From Niastella yeongjuensis (GTDB lineage: Bacteria; Bacteroidota; Bacteroidia; Chitinophagales; Chitinophagaceae), in NCBI RefSeq assembly GCF_900110245.1, contig NZ_FOCZ01000012.1, forward strand, positions 1 to 64,000: a stretch of 64,000 nt of DNA, in the 5' to 3' direction. Below, piece after piece: positions 17,727-26,378 of this stretch. The notes beneath the pieces are model-generated. The model was not told the DNA's origin and ran no database searches. It saw only the letters and a list, made by a program, of their open reading frames with translations. Both the position numbers and the translations under genes were made by a program. The first letter of the stretch is position 1. Each line of letters opens with the position of its first letter.

Positions 17727-18149
17727 ATGAAATACATGAAACATATAATAACAATCATAGCCCTGGTGCTGACGTTGATCAGTTGCAATAAAAAAGGGCA
17801 GGATTTTAAAATAAAATCAGTGACGCTTTTGGCGCACCGGCCATTACAATATACACGGGAGCTGTTGCGGGTCAGGTTGCTCGATGGGGTCGATTCGCAA
17901 AAGGTGATCGGAGAAACTGCTGGTTACCCGGCCAGCCTGCCGCTGCCAGCCACCCTATTGGTTAACCCGGCATTTCAATTAAAGTTATACAGCCAACCCT
18001 GTTATGTGCAACTCTGGGGCGACTCCACCGGGCTTATCGGTACAGCCAAACTGAATATGAAGGATTATAAAATTATTTTCCCGTTGGAAATGGAGGTGGG
18101 GAATGCCGATATGAAGGTGACACTTACCGGGAAATGGGACCAGCAATAA
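17727..18149 (+). CDS. Small lipoprotein of the efflux operon, unknown function
   Basis: A 140-residue protein with a signal peptide and lipobox (LISC, Cys at about 20, then NKKGQ). The mature part is predicted beta-rich with no motif I recognise. It starts 6 bases after the MFS stop, so it is co-transcribed with the pump and may be an accessory factor. ATG at 17727 or at 17736 (MKHIITIIAL) are both possible. An inverted repeat of heptamers follows shortly after its stop. Confidence 0.75.
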   Translation: MKYMKHIITIIALVLTLISCNKKGQDFKIKSVTLLAHRPLQYTRELLRVRLLDGVDSQKVIGETAGYPASLPLPATLLVNPAFQLKLYSQPCYVQLWGDSTGLIGTAKLNMKDYKIIFPLEMEVGNADMKVTLTGKWDQQ

Positions 18150-18164
18150 ACAAATACAGGCTTA

Positions 18165-18221
18165 AAGCCTAAGGGTTAAAGGCTAAAGAAAATACAGCTT
18201 TGGGCTTTAACCTTTAGGCTT
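18165..18221 (+). repeat. Inverted heptamer-type repeat, hairpin of 24 bp
   Basis: The left arm (18165-18188) and right arm (18198-18221) are complementary at 21 of 24 positions with a 9-base loop; two of the three differences still allow G-U pairs. The arms read as degenerate 7-mers (AGCCTAA, GGGTTAA, AGGCTAA). It follows the lipoprotein gene and its right end touches the -33 element of the gntR promoter. Confidence 0.75.
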
Positions 18222-18251
18222 TTGCCTTCTCCAATTTTTCCCCTACATTTG
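18221..18251 (+). promoter_or_regulatory. Promoter of the gntR operon
   Basis: TTTG (18221-18224) and TACATTTG (18244-18251) are separated by 19 bases, matching the Bacteroidota promoter consensus at both elements. It is directly followed by the pentamer operator-like element at 18256. Confidence 0.75.
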
Positions 18252-18255
18252 GTTA

Positions 18256-18278
18256 ATAGAATAGAATAGGACAGATGG
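18256..18278 (+). promoter_or_regulatory. Pentamer operator-like element, copy 1
   Basis: Three ATAGN pentamers followed by ACAGNTGG, beginning 5 bases after the -7 box. The same element, at exactly the same distance from the -7 box, stands before the susC gene at 23119. Likely bound by the GntR protein encoded here; that is inference. Confidence 0.6.
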
Positions 18279-18311
18279 ACGCACAGGCGATCACAATTAA
18301 GCTTTGCCATT

Positions 18312-19328
18312 ATGAACGATGTATTTAAAGAGATCTACGAAATGGAGGGAGTGAGTGGGTTGTCGAAACACGATCAGCTCGTGAACGGTATTCTCAACGC
18401 CATCCAGAACAAGTCGCTCGCCCAGGGCGATATTTTACCTTCCGTAAACAACCTCATCAATGAATTTGGGTTTGCCCGGGAAACCATTGCCAAAGCCTAC
18501 AAAGACCTGGTACAGCGCGGCGTGGTGGAATCGAAGAACCGCGTAGGTTTTTATGTATCCAACTGCGATGTAAAACAGCACCTGAAAGTAGCCCTGGTAT
18601 TATTCGCTTTTGACGCTTTCCAGGAAACCTTTTATAAAGTGTTCCGGTCTAAGCTGGGCAGTGGGGTTACTATTGATGTGTTCTTTCACCACAATAATAT
18701 CGACGTACTGGAAAGTACCATTCAAGGCATCCGCGGACGTTATGGGTTGTACGTGGTAGCGCCCATACCGCATAAACGAACAGCCAGTATTCTGGAAACA
18801 CTGCCGCTTGACAGATTCCTGATGATCGACCGCTACGAAAAAATGGAAGGCGATTATTCCTATATAGCCCAGGAGTTTGAAAACTCCACCTACCGGGTTT
18901 TTGAAGAGTTGGCTGAGACCATTAAGAAGTATGATGGCATGATCTATTACCATCGCCCGGCCGCAGATACCCCCATAGAGATCCTGCATGCCTTTAAACA
19001 GTTTGTAAAGGCGCATAAAATAAAACATGAGATCAGGGCAGAATACATTCCGGGTTCCCTGGAGAAAGGCAAAGTGCATTTTACCATCAATAATACCGAG
19101 CTGTGGAGTATGTTGAAAGACTGCAAAGTGAAGAAGCTGAAGCCGGGCAGGGATGTGGGCATACTGTCGCACAACGATGAAGTGGTGAAGGAGCTCATTT
19201 TTGATGGCATCACCACGTATGCCGCCGATTTTAAAATGATGGCAGAGAAAGCGGCCAATTTTGTATTGACACGAAATAAGATCCGGGAAATAATTCCAAC
19301 TGTGCTTATCCGGCGCAATTCGCTGTAA
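18312..19328 (+). CDS. GntR-family regulator with a sugar-binding-type domain
   Basis: A 338-residue regulator. The N-terminal winged helix of GntR type covers about 15-82 (GDILPSVNNLINEFGFARET, then IAKAYKDLVQRGVVESKNR). The rest (about 90-335) resembles the periplasmic-binding-protein/LacI-type effector domain (LKVALVLFAFDAFQETFYK, PGRDVGILSHNDEVVKEL). Such proteins usually sense a sugar. It is first in an operon with the symporter and a glycosidase and probably controls itself and the susC operon at 23119 through a shared element after both promoters. This would replace the sigma/FecR circuit used by the two other Sus loci here. Confidence 0.9.
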   Translation: MNDVFKEIYEMEGVSGLSKHDQLVNGILNAIQNKSLAQGDILPSVNNLINEFGFARETIAKAYKDLVQRGVVESKNRVGFYVSNCDVKQHLKVALVLFAFDAFQETFYKVFRSKLGSGVTIDVFFHHNNIDVLESTIQGIRGRYGLYVVAPIPHKRTASILETLPLDRFLMIDRYEKMEGDYSYIAQEFENSTYRVFEELAETIKKYDGMIYYHRPAADTPIEILHAFKQFVKAHKIKHEIRAEYIPGSLEKGKVHFTINNTELWSMLKDCKVKKLKPGRDVGILSHNDEVVKELIFDGITTYAADFKMMAEKAANFVLTRNKIREIIPTVLIRRNSL

Positions 19329-19342
19329 TGAGTTTATAGCCA

Positions 19343-20929
19343 ATGAACCTGACTGGATTTATTTGTTTTTTGCTGTTCCTGGCCCTGGTTGCAGTTATAG
19401 CTATTTATAACACCAGGAAGCTACGCCTGAATACCACGGCGGCCTATTTTATGGGCAACCGCACACTTGGATTCTGGATGGTAGGTTTTTCGCTTTTCCT
19501 CACCAACATGAGTTGCAATGTGCTCATTGGGGAAAATGAGTTCGTGTTTACCAACGATATGTCGGTAATGGCCTGGGGCATGAGCTCCATATTAGCTATG
19601 ATCATTGTAGCAGAATTTTTCCTCCCGGTGTATTTGAAAATGGGCGCCGTTACCACACCCGATTTTTTAGGACAACGATTTGGTCCCCGGTTAAAAAAGT
19701 TTGTAAGTATTTTCTTTCTGGCCAGTTATGTGGTGAGTTTAATACCAACTGTATTATACGGAAGCGCGGTGGCGCTCAATGGCATATTTCATGTAGATGC
19801 CGCATTGGGCATTTCCTATTTTGCCGCCATCTGGCTGCTGGTCATCCTGGTTGGACTTATCGGTTGCTGTTATACGGTATTGGGCGGATTTAAAGCCATC
19901 ACCATTTCTGACCTGGTGCAGGGAGCTGGCCTGGTAGTCGGTGGCATTTTGTTACTTGCTTTTGGATTGCGTTACCTGGGGCAGGGGAGTGTGGTGCAGG
20001 GAATACAAACCATGCTTGATTCGAAGAAAGAACATCTCAATGCCATTGGCGGCCCGCATGATGCTATTCCATTCAGCACACTATTTACCGGCATGTTTTT
20101 GATAAACCTGTACTACTGGGGCATGGAACAATACATTATGCAACAGGCGCTGGCCGCCCGTAGTTTATCGCAGGGCCAAAAAGGCATTTCACTGGCCGCG
20201 TTGGGTAAACTGCTGGCTCCTTTGTTTCTGAATGTGCCGGGTTTAATTGCCGTGCATTTGTATCCGCACCTGACTAATACGGCAACGGTATTTCCTAAAT
20301 TAATTGGTGATGTATTGCCGCCTGTAATTGCAGGCTTTATTGCGGCTGTCGTTTTTGGCGCAGCCATCAGCACCTTTAATGCGGGGCTCAATAGCTCGGG
20401 TACCTTGTTTATTATGAACCTGTACAAACAGTGGCGCCGGCAGGCAGGTGATCGCGAACTGGTAAAGGCGGCGCGCATTTTCCAGCTGTCTATTACTGCA
20501 GTGGCCATGTGTTTTTCACCCTTCATCAGCCGCTTTAATGGCGGGTTCTATTCTTATATTCAGAAAGTATCGAGTTTTTTTAGTGTGCCGGTGTTCACCG
20601 TGATGATCGTGGGCTTTCTAACCAAAAAAGTATCGGAAGTGGCGGCCACAACGGGATTGGTATTTTTTATCATCACCTATACATTGAGCCAGGTGGTATT
20701 TGATCTGCCCTTACATTATTTACATGTGGTGGCCATTCTTTTTGTAGCAACAGTAGTGCTGATGTTGTTAGTGGCCAAATGGAAACCTATGACCACGCCC
20801 TACACCTTACAAAACCAGGCGGTGGTAGATCTGAAACCCTGGCCCAGCCGGTACTGGTTCTTTTTGATCTTATTGATGCTGATGGCTGGCGCCTTTATCC
20901 TGTTCTCCAAAGCAGGTATAGCACAGTAA
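19343..20929 (+). CDS. Sodium:solute symporter (SSS/SLC5 family)
   Basis: A 528-residue inner-membrane transporter with about 13-14 hydrophobic helices. It carries SSS features such as NTTAAYFMGNRTLGFWMVG (about 32-50), TNMSCNVLIG (about 53-62) and an R-x-L-S-Q-G-Q stretch (about 270-277). It probably imports a monosaccharide released by the locus, using the sodium gradient. Start ATG 19343 is 14 bases after the gntR stop. The neighbours (GntR with sugar-type sensor, clan GH-D glycosidase) point to galactose, fucose or a similar sugar, but the substrate cannot be read from sequence. Confidence 0.92.
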   Translation: MNLTGFICFLLFLALVAVIAIYNTRKLRLNTTAAYFMGNRTLGFWMVGFSLFLTNMSCNVLIGENEFVFTNDMSVMAWGMSSILAMIIVAEFFLPVYLKMGAVTTPDFLGQRFGPRLKKFVSIFFLASYVVSLIPTVLYGSAVALNGIFHVDAALGISYFAAIWLLVILVGLIGCCYTVLGGFKAITISDLVQGAGLVVGGILLLAFGLRYLGQGSVVQGIQTMLDSKKEHLNAIGGPHDAIPFSTLFTGMFLINLYYWGMEQYIMQQALAARSLSQGQKGISLAALGKLLAPLFLNVPGLIAVHLYPHLTNTATVFPKLIGDVLPPVIAGFIAAVVFGAAISTFNAGLNSSGTLFIMNLYKQWRRQAGDRELVKAARIFQLSITAVAMCFSPFISRFNGGFYSYIQKVSSFFSVPVFTVMIVGFLTKKVSEVAATTGLVFFIITYTLSQVVFDLPLHYLHVVAILFVATVVLMLLVAKWKPMTTPYTLQNQAVVDLKPWPSRYWFFLILLMLMAGAFILFSKAGIAQ

Positions 20930-20968
20930 CCTTTAATAAACTTAGTAACAACCATAAACTACCCAACC

Positions 20969-22993
20969 ATGCGATTCATACCCTTTTTGTTGTGCTGCTT
21001 GTGTTTGAAAGTAACGACAGCAACAGCCCTTGGTGATAAGGATACATTGGTGAATATTCCCTTCGGAAAAAATGATGTGAATGTAATAAAATACCATTTA
21101 AATACTGGAACCTGGGATGTATGGTTCAATGGCAAACAGGTTATTACGGGTGCTTATGCATCCTATAAAGGAGAAAAGGAACTAACCAGTAAAGAAATGG
21201 GCCTTGGAAAATATAGTTATACACCTAATTCAACAAGAGGAGGAAGGCATAATGTGGCATGGGAGTATAACGGCATGCACATGAAGCAATTTTTTTGGGC
21301 TTGGCCGGATAGAAATTATTTTTTTACTGGTTTTTTTGTAGAAGGGCAGCAGGTAGGGGCCAATTATATTTCTCCGCTTGCAGGCGCCAGGATTGTAATG
21401 AATTCAATAGGTGATAATCGGGCGTTGTCCGTGCCATTCGACAATGATATGTGGGCGCGCTTTACTGCGCAACCTTTTCAACAAGCCAATTTTACAAGTA
21501 GTGAAGTAACGGCTTTGTATAATAATGATAATTACCATGGACTGGTGATCGGTTCTTATAGACAAAATGTATGGAAAACCGGCATCACGGTAAAAAACAG
21601 CGATCCAAATGCTGTAACGGTGACGGCTTTTGGCGGTCTGGCTGATAACAATATCACGCATGATAAAATCGCGCATGGCAAGGTTGTGTTCGGAGGTAAC
21701 AAATGTGCTTCACCCTGGATAGTGGTCGGCATGTATGATGATTGGCGAAATGGTATAGAAGAATATGCGGCCACTCAGTCTCTGAGTAATAAGGAATGGG
21801 GGAAGGCCACACCCATTGGCTGGAACAGCTGGGGCGCATTACAAACCAAATTAACACTCAGTAAGGCAAAAGATGTGGTTGATTTTTTTAGTGAATCCTG
21901 TAAAGGCTTTCGCACCGCCGATAGCAGTTTGTTTATTGATCTGGATTCTTATTGGGATAATTTGGTAAAAGGCGGATTAGATGGCGATGTGAGCCAGCTA
22001 AAGGAATTTGTCGCATACTGCAAAAGCAAAGGGTTCAAACCCGGCATTTACTGGGCGCCGTTTGTTGATTGGGGCAAGTACGATCGAAAAATGGAAGGTT
22101 CCACCTACAGCTATGCACAAGCCTGGACCCGCCAGAACAACTTGCCAGTTGATATGGATGGTGCACTGGCCCTCGATCCTACGCATCCCGGTACCAAAGC
22201 AAGAATTGCCTGGTGCCTGAACCACTTTAAAAAATTAGGGTTTCAAATGATCAAGATCGACTTCCTGGGACATGCCGCCCTGGAAAGCGATCGTTTCTAT
22301 GATACCACTGTAACGACAGGTATGGAGGCTTATGAGACTGGTATGAGATACGTTGATAGCATACTGGATAATACCATGCTGGTGTATGCAGCCATTTCTC
22401 CGACCATGGCTACTGCCCGCTATGTTCATATGCGCCGTATTGCCTGTGACGCTTTCAGCGCCATTGACAATACTGAATATACCTTGAACAGCACCGGTTA
22501 TGGCTGGTGGCAAAGCCACCTGTATAATTATGTAGATGCCGACCATGTGGTGTTCAACAAAGAAAGCGAAGGCGCCAACCGCGCACGGCTTGCTTCTGCA
22601 TTGGTAACGGGCACACTTATTACGGGCGACAATTATGCAGAAAAGGGTCTCTGGTCGAACAGAGCCATGCAGTTGTTGCAGAACAAGCAGTTGCTCGAAG
22701 TGATAAAAGACGGTAAAAGCTTCAGACCTGTTGAAGCCAATACCGGTAACAAAGGCGTAAATGTTTTTGTAAAAAAAGTGGGCGCAAAAACATACCTGGC
22801 ACTGTTTAATTATAGCAATACTCCCTTCAAATATACATTGCCTTTAACACGCATTGGTTTGAGCCAGTCAACAAAGTGTTATAGTACAGAATTGTTTTCC
22901 GGCAACAGATCTACGTGGTCTGATACTATTGAATTAACTGTATCACCTTCTGATGCAGTGCTTTATCTCATTGATAAAACAGGGAAAGAATAA
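20969..22993 (+). CDS. Clan GH-D glycosidase, alpha-galactosidase-like
   Basis: A 674-residue exported protein with a signal peptide (about 1-21). The N-terminal beta-sandwich (about 25-270) precedes a TIM barrel (about 280-590) with PIGWNSWGALQTKL, GFKPGIYWAPFVDWGKYD and QMIKIDFLGH. D431 in KIDFLGH fits the nucleophile, and D494 in RIACDAFSAIDN fits the acid/base of clan GH-D (families GH27/GH36). A C-terminal beta domain follows. Exact family and sugar specificity are uncertain; alpha-galactosidase is the best guess. It is 39 bases after the symporter and is the last gene of the gntR operon. It differs strongly from the GH36 enzyme at 35357. Confidence 0.8.
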   Translation: MRFIPFLLCCLCLKVTTATALGDKDTLVNIPFGKNDVNVIKYHLNTGTWDVWFNGKQVITGAYASYKGEKELTSKEMGLGKYSYTPNSTRGGRHNVAWEYNGMHMKQFFWAWPDRNYFFTGFFVEGQQVGANYISPLAGARIVMNSIGDNRALSVPFDNDMWARFTAQPFQQANFTSSEVTALYNNDNYHGLVIGSYRQNVWKTGITVKNSDPNAVTVTAFGGLADNNITHDKIAHGKVVFGGNKCASPWIVVGMYDDWRNGIEEYAATQSLSNKEWGKATPIGWNSWGALQTKLTLSKAKDVVDFFSESCKGFRTADSSLFIDLDSYWDNLVKGGLDGDVSQLKEFVAYCKSKGFKPGIYWAPFVDWGKYDRKMEGSTYSYAQAWTRQNNLPVDMDGALALDPTHPGTKARIAWCLNHFKKLGFQMIKIDFLGHAALESDRFYDTTVTTGMEAYETGMRYVDSILDNTMLVYAAISPTMATARYVHMRRIACDAFSAIDNTEYTLNSTGYGWWQSHLYNYVDADHVVFNKESEGANRARLASALVTGTLITGDNYAEKGLWSNRAMQLLQNKQLLEVIKDGKSFRPVEANTGNKGVNVFVKKVGAKTYLALFNYSNTPFKYTLPLTRIGLSQSTKCYSTELFSGNRSTWSDTIELTVSPSDAVLYLIDKTGKE

Positions 22994-23007
22994 ATGCGGG
23001 TATTTTA

Positions 23008-23036
23008 TTGACCGAATCAAAATAACTTTATATTTG
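23008..23036 (+). promoter_or_regulatory. Promoter of the central susC operon
   Basis: TTG (23008-23010), 18 bases, then TATATTTG (23029-23036): a full match to the Bacteroidota promoter consensus. The leader to the ATG at 23119 is about 75 bases. Confidence 0.8.
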
Positions 23037-23040
23037 TAGT

Positions 23041-23063
23041 ATAGGATAGTATAGTACAGGTGG
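23041..23063 (+). promoter_or_regulatory. Pentamer operator-like element, copy 2
   Basis: Three ATAGN pentamers followed by ACAGNTGG, beginning 5 bases after the -7 box, exactly as at 18256. It overlaps a small inverted repeat AGTACAG/CTGTACT (about 23053-23070). Confidence 0.6.
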
Positions 23064-23118
23064 CTGTACTACTGTCTTACAGGGTCTCATTTGTAATACC
23101 AAACAAACGCTGCTTCAT

Positions 23119-26100
23119 ATGATTAAACGATTTGCCTGCTGTATGGGGAGGTGTACAGCCTCTTCACACAATTCTTTCTATCTAATACTTTTCACCCTAT
23201 TTACCGGTTTCCTGTTGCTGTCGGTGGATTCATTTGCGCAAGCAGACGGACCCATCACCGGTACGGTATCTGACAGCTTACATAAGGAGCCGCTGGCCGG
23301 TGTATCGGTACAAATTAAAGGTACCCGTCAGGGCACCAGCACCGATTCAAAAGGCCGCTTTACCCTCGATATTCCCGGTGACCATGTTACACTGGATATC
23401 TCCTTTGTGGGGTACAAACCAATACAGGTAACTGCCCATAAAGGAAAACCCGTTACTGTTTTGCTGCCACTGGCCGAGGATACAACAGCCGATGTAGTGG
23501 TAGTGGCCTATGGTAAACAAAAAAAGCAAAGTATGGTGGCCTCCATTACCACCATTAATCCAAAGGAACTGCGTGGAGCAACCAGCAACTTAACCACCAT
23601 GCTGGCCGGCCGGGTTTCGGGGATGATCGCTTACCAGCAAAGCGGGGAACCGGGTGCAGATAACGCCTCCTTCTTCATTAGAGGAGTAGGTAGTTTTGGC
23701 GCTGGTAAAGTTGACCCGCTGATCCTGATCGATGGCATGGAGTCCTCTACCAACGACCTGGCCCGTTTGCAACCCGATGATATCGCCGGGTTCTCCGTAC
23801 TGAAAGATGCGGCCGCCTCTTCATTGTATGGTGCCCGTGGTGCCAATGGCGTAATTCTCGTAACCACCAAAAGCGGCGCCGAAGGCAAAGCGAAATTCGG
23901 GGTACGTTTGGAAGCTCCCTTATCTACCAACACCCGCAACTTCAAGTTCGCCGATAATATTACCTATATGAAACTGGCAAACGAAGCGGTGCTCACGCGT
24001 GACCCGCTGGGCGTTTTGCCATACACACAAAACAAGATCGATCATACCGAAGCGGGTGACGATCCGTTACGCTATCCCAACAATAACTGGATCAATTCTC
24101 TGATAAAAGACTATACGTTTAACAACAAGGCCGATATGAATGTAAGCGGGGGTGGTAAAACAGCCCAGTATTATATTGCCGGCACGTATAATATTGACCG
24201 CGGTATTTTGAAAACTGTTTCAAACAGCACTTTTAACAGCAATATCAGATTGGGCAACTACAGCGTTCGTTCCAACATCAACGTAAATATTACGCCTACT
24301 ACCAAAGCTATCGTAAGAACGTATGCGCAATTCGACGATTACAATGGCCCTCCCGGTTACCGCGATTTTTGGGGCAACTGGGTAGGCGGTGGACAAGCCG
24401 TTTTTAACAGCGCCATCTGGAGCAACCCTGTAATGTTCCCGGCTGTGTATCCGAAAAGTTTTGCGCCTTACCTGCAACACCCCATCTTTGGCAACGCCTA
24501 CATTGGCAATACCACCGCTTTGTACAACAACCCGTTTGCCCGGATGGTAGCAGGTTTTCAACAGTATAGTACCTCCACTATAAATGCTCAGCTGGAGTTG
24601 AACCAGAATTTGAATTTTATCACTCCGGGACTTTCTTCCCGTTTCATGGCTTATACCCAGCGGTATGCATTTTTTACAGTGAACCGTACTTACATCCCGT
24701 TCTATTACACTTTAATGCCCGATGCAAATGGCAAGCTGAATGTGTTAACGCCCCTAAACCCGCAGCAGGGTACCGAATACCTGAATTATGTGCCGGGTGA
24801 AAGGTTAATGAATACAACTACCTACGCGCAATTCGCTACAGACTATAGCCGCACCTTTAACGACAAACACGCCGTAAGCGGCATGCTCATAGGTGTCTTA
24901 CGTAATTTTTTGACCGCCAATGGTGGTAATATTCAGCAATCCCTGCCGGCCAGGAACCTGGGGCTTTCTGGCAGGTTTACTTATGCATACGATAACCGGT
25001 ACCTGGCCGAGCTGAATTTCGGTTATAACGGTTCAGAACGTTTTGCCAGCAATCACCGCTATGGTTTTTTCCCTTCGGCAGGGTTAGGCTGGATCGTATC
25101 GAACGAAAAATTCTTCGAGCCTTTGCAAAGCGTGATCACCAACCTGAAATTCAGGACCACATTTGGTTTGGTTGGTAACGACCAGATCGGCAATACCGAC
25201 GATCGCTTCTTTTACTTATCGAACGTAGAACCCAACAGCGGCAACAACGGCTACCATTTCGGACTCGATCAGGGACATTATTTAAACGGCTATGCAGTGT
25301 ACCGGTACGCCAATTCCGACATTACCTGGGAAAAAGCAAAAACTGCCAACTATGGTATGGACCTGAACTTCCGCAACGGGATCGGTATAGTGGTAGATGC
25401 CTTCCACGCCATCCGCTCCAACATTCTGATGGATAGGAACACCATTCCTACCACCATGGGATTGGAAGCCGGCATACAGGCGAATGTAGGCGAAGCAGAA
25501 AGCCAGGGAGTGGATGTAGCAGTTAACTATACCAGGGACCTTAATAAATCATGGTGGGTACAAACCCGCGCCAACTTCACCTATGCTACCAGCAAATTCC
25601 GCATCAATGAAGAACCTAAATATCCCAGCGATTTGCAATACCTCTCTCATATTGGTCAGTCATTGAAGCAGGAGTATGGCCTGGTGGCAGAAAGATTGTT
25701 TGTAGATGATGCGGAAGCCCGTAAATCGCCCGCACAAAGCTTTGGTACCAACCCACCCATGGGTGGCGATATCAAATACCGGGATATTAACGGGGATGGA
25801 CAAATATCCGGGCTCGACAGAGTACCGCTTGGATATCCTACCGTTCCTGAGATCACTTATGGCTTTGGGTTCTCGATCGGGTACAAAGGACTTGACCTGA
25901 GCACCTTTTTCCAGGGAAATGCCAGGGTGTCTTTCTTTATAGACCCCAATAATATTTCACCCTTTGTATTGAATGGCGGTGCACAAAATGGATTACTGAC
26001 GGCTATTGCCGGAAGTCACTGGTCGGAAGAAAAGCAGGACCTGCATGCTTTCTGGCCGCGCCTCGATGGACAATTCAACTATAACAATGCCCAAACCTCC

Positions 26101-26334
26101 AATTGGTGGTTACGCGATGGTACTTTCCTGCGGTTAAAAACAGTGGAAGTAGGTTACACGGTACCACGCAAATTGCTCAACCGCATTGGCTTCTCCAATT
26201 TCAGGGTCTATGCCAATGGACAAAATCTTTTTGCCTTCAGCAAGTTTAAAATGTGGGACCCTGAAATGGGCGGCAAAGGATTAGGTTACCCGGTACAGGC
26301 AGTATACAACCTGGGGATCAATTTCGGGTTCTAA
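23119..26334 (+). CDS. SusC/RagA TonB-dependent transporter (no STN domain)
   Basis: An outer-membrane glycan importer of 1071 residues. Order: signal peptide (hydrophobic at about 20-38, ending SFAQA), carboxypeptidase-like regulatory domain (about 45-125, VSDSLHKEPLAGVSVQIKGT), plug (about 130-260, VVVVAYGKQKKQSMVASI; SVLKDAAASSLYGARGANGV) and barrel to the terminal Phe (YNLGINFGF). Unlike the two other SusC proteins of the window it has no STN domain and no sigma/FecR genes nearby, so it is not controlled by surface signalling; the promoter carries the element shared with the gntR promoter. It pairs with the SusD gene that starts 44 bases later. Confidence 0.95.
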   Translation: MIKRFACCMGRCTASSHNSFYLILFTLFTGFLLLSVDSFAQADGPITGTVSDSLHKEPLAGVSVQIKGTRQGTSTDSKGRFTLDIPGDHVTLDISFVGYKPIQVTAHKGKPVTVLLPLAEDTTADVVVVAYGKQKKQSMVASITTINPKELRGATSNLTTMLAGRVSGMIAYQQSGEPGADNASFFIRGVGSFGAGKVDPLILIDGMESSTNDLARLQPDDIAGFSVLKDAAASSLYGARGANGVILVTTKSGAEGKAKFGVRLEAPLSTNTRNFKFADNITYMKLANEAVLTRDPLGVLPYTQNKIDHTEAGDDPLRYPNNNWINSLIKDYTFNNKADMNVSGGGKTAQYYIAGTYNIDRGILKTVSNSTFNSNIRLGNYSVRSNINVNITPTTKAIVRTYAQFDDYNGPPGYRDFWGNWVGGGQAVFNSAIWSNPVMFPAVYPKSFAPYLQHPIFGNAYIGNTTALYNNPFARMVAGFQQYSTSTINAQLELNQNLNFITPGLSSRFMAYTQRYAFFTVNRTYIPFYYTLMPDANGKLNVLTPLNPQQGTEYLNYVPGERLMNTTTYAQFATDYSRTFNDKHAVSGMLIGVLRNFLTANGGNIQQSLPARNLGLSGRFTYAYDNRYLAELNFGYNGSERFASNHRYGFFPSAGLGWIVSNEKFFEPLQSVITNLKFRTTFGLVGNDQIGNTDDRFFYLSNVEPNSGNNGYHFGLDQGHYLNGYAVYRYANSDITWEKAKTANYGMDLNFRNGIGIVVDAFHAIRSNILMDRNTIPTTMGLEAGIQANVGEAESQGVDVAVNYTRDLNKSWWVQTRANFTYATSKFRINEEPKYPSDLQYLSHIGQSLKQEYGLVAERLFVDDAEARKSPAQSFGTNPPMGGDIKYRDINGDGQISGLDRVPLGYPTVPEITYGFGFSIGYKGLDLSTFFQGNARVSFFIDPNNISPFVLNGGAQNGLLTAIAGSHWSEEKQDLHAFWPRLDGQFNYNNAQTSNWWLRDGTFLRLKTVEVGYTVPRKLLNRIGFSNFRVYANGQNLFAFSKFKMWDPEMGGKGLGYPVQAVYNLGINFGF

Positions 26335-26378
26335 AATGAATGTTGCATCGAATCCATTCACTTTTGAAAAAGCAAATA

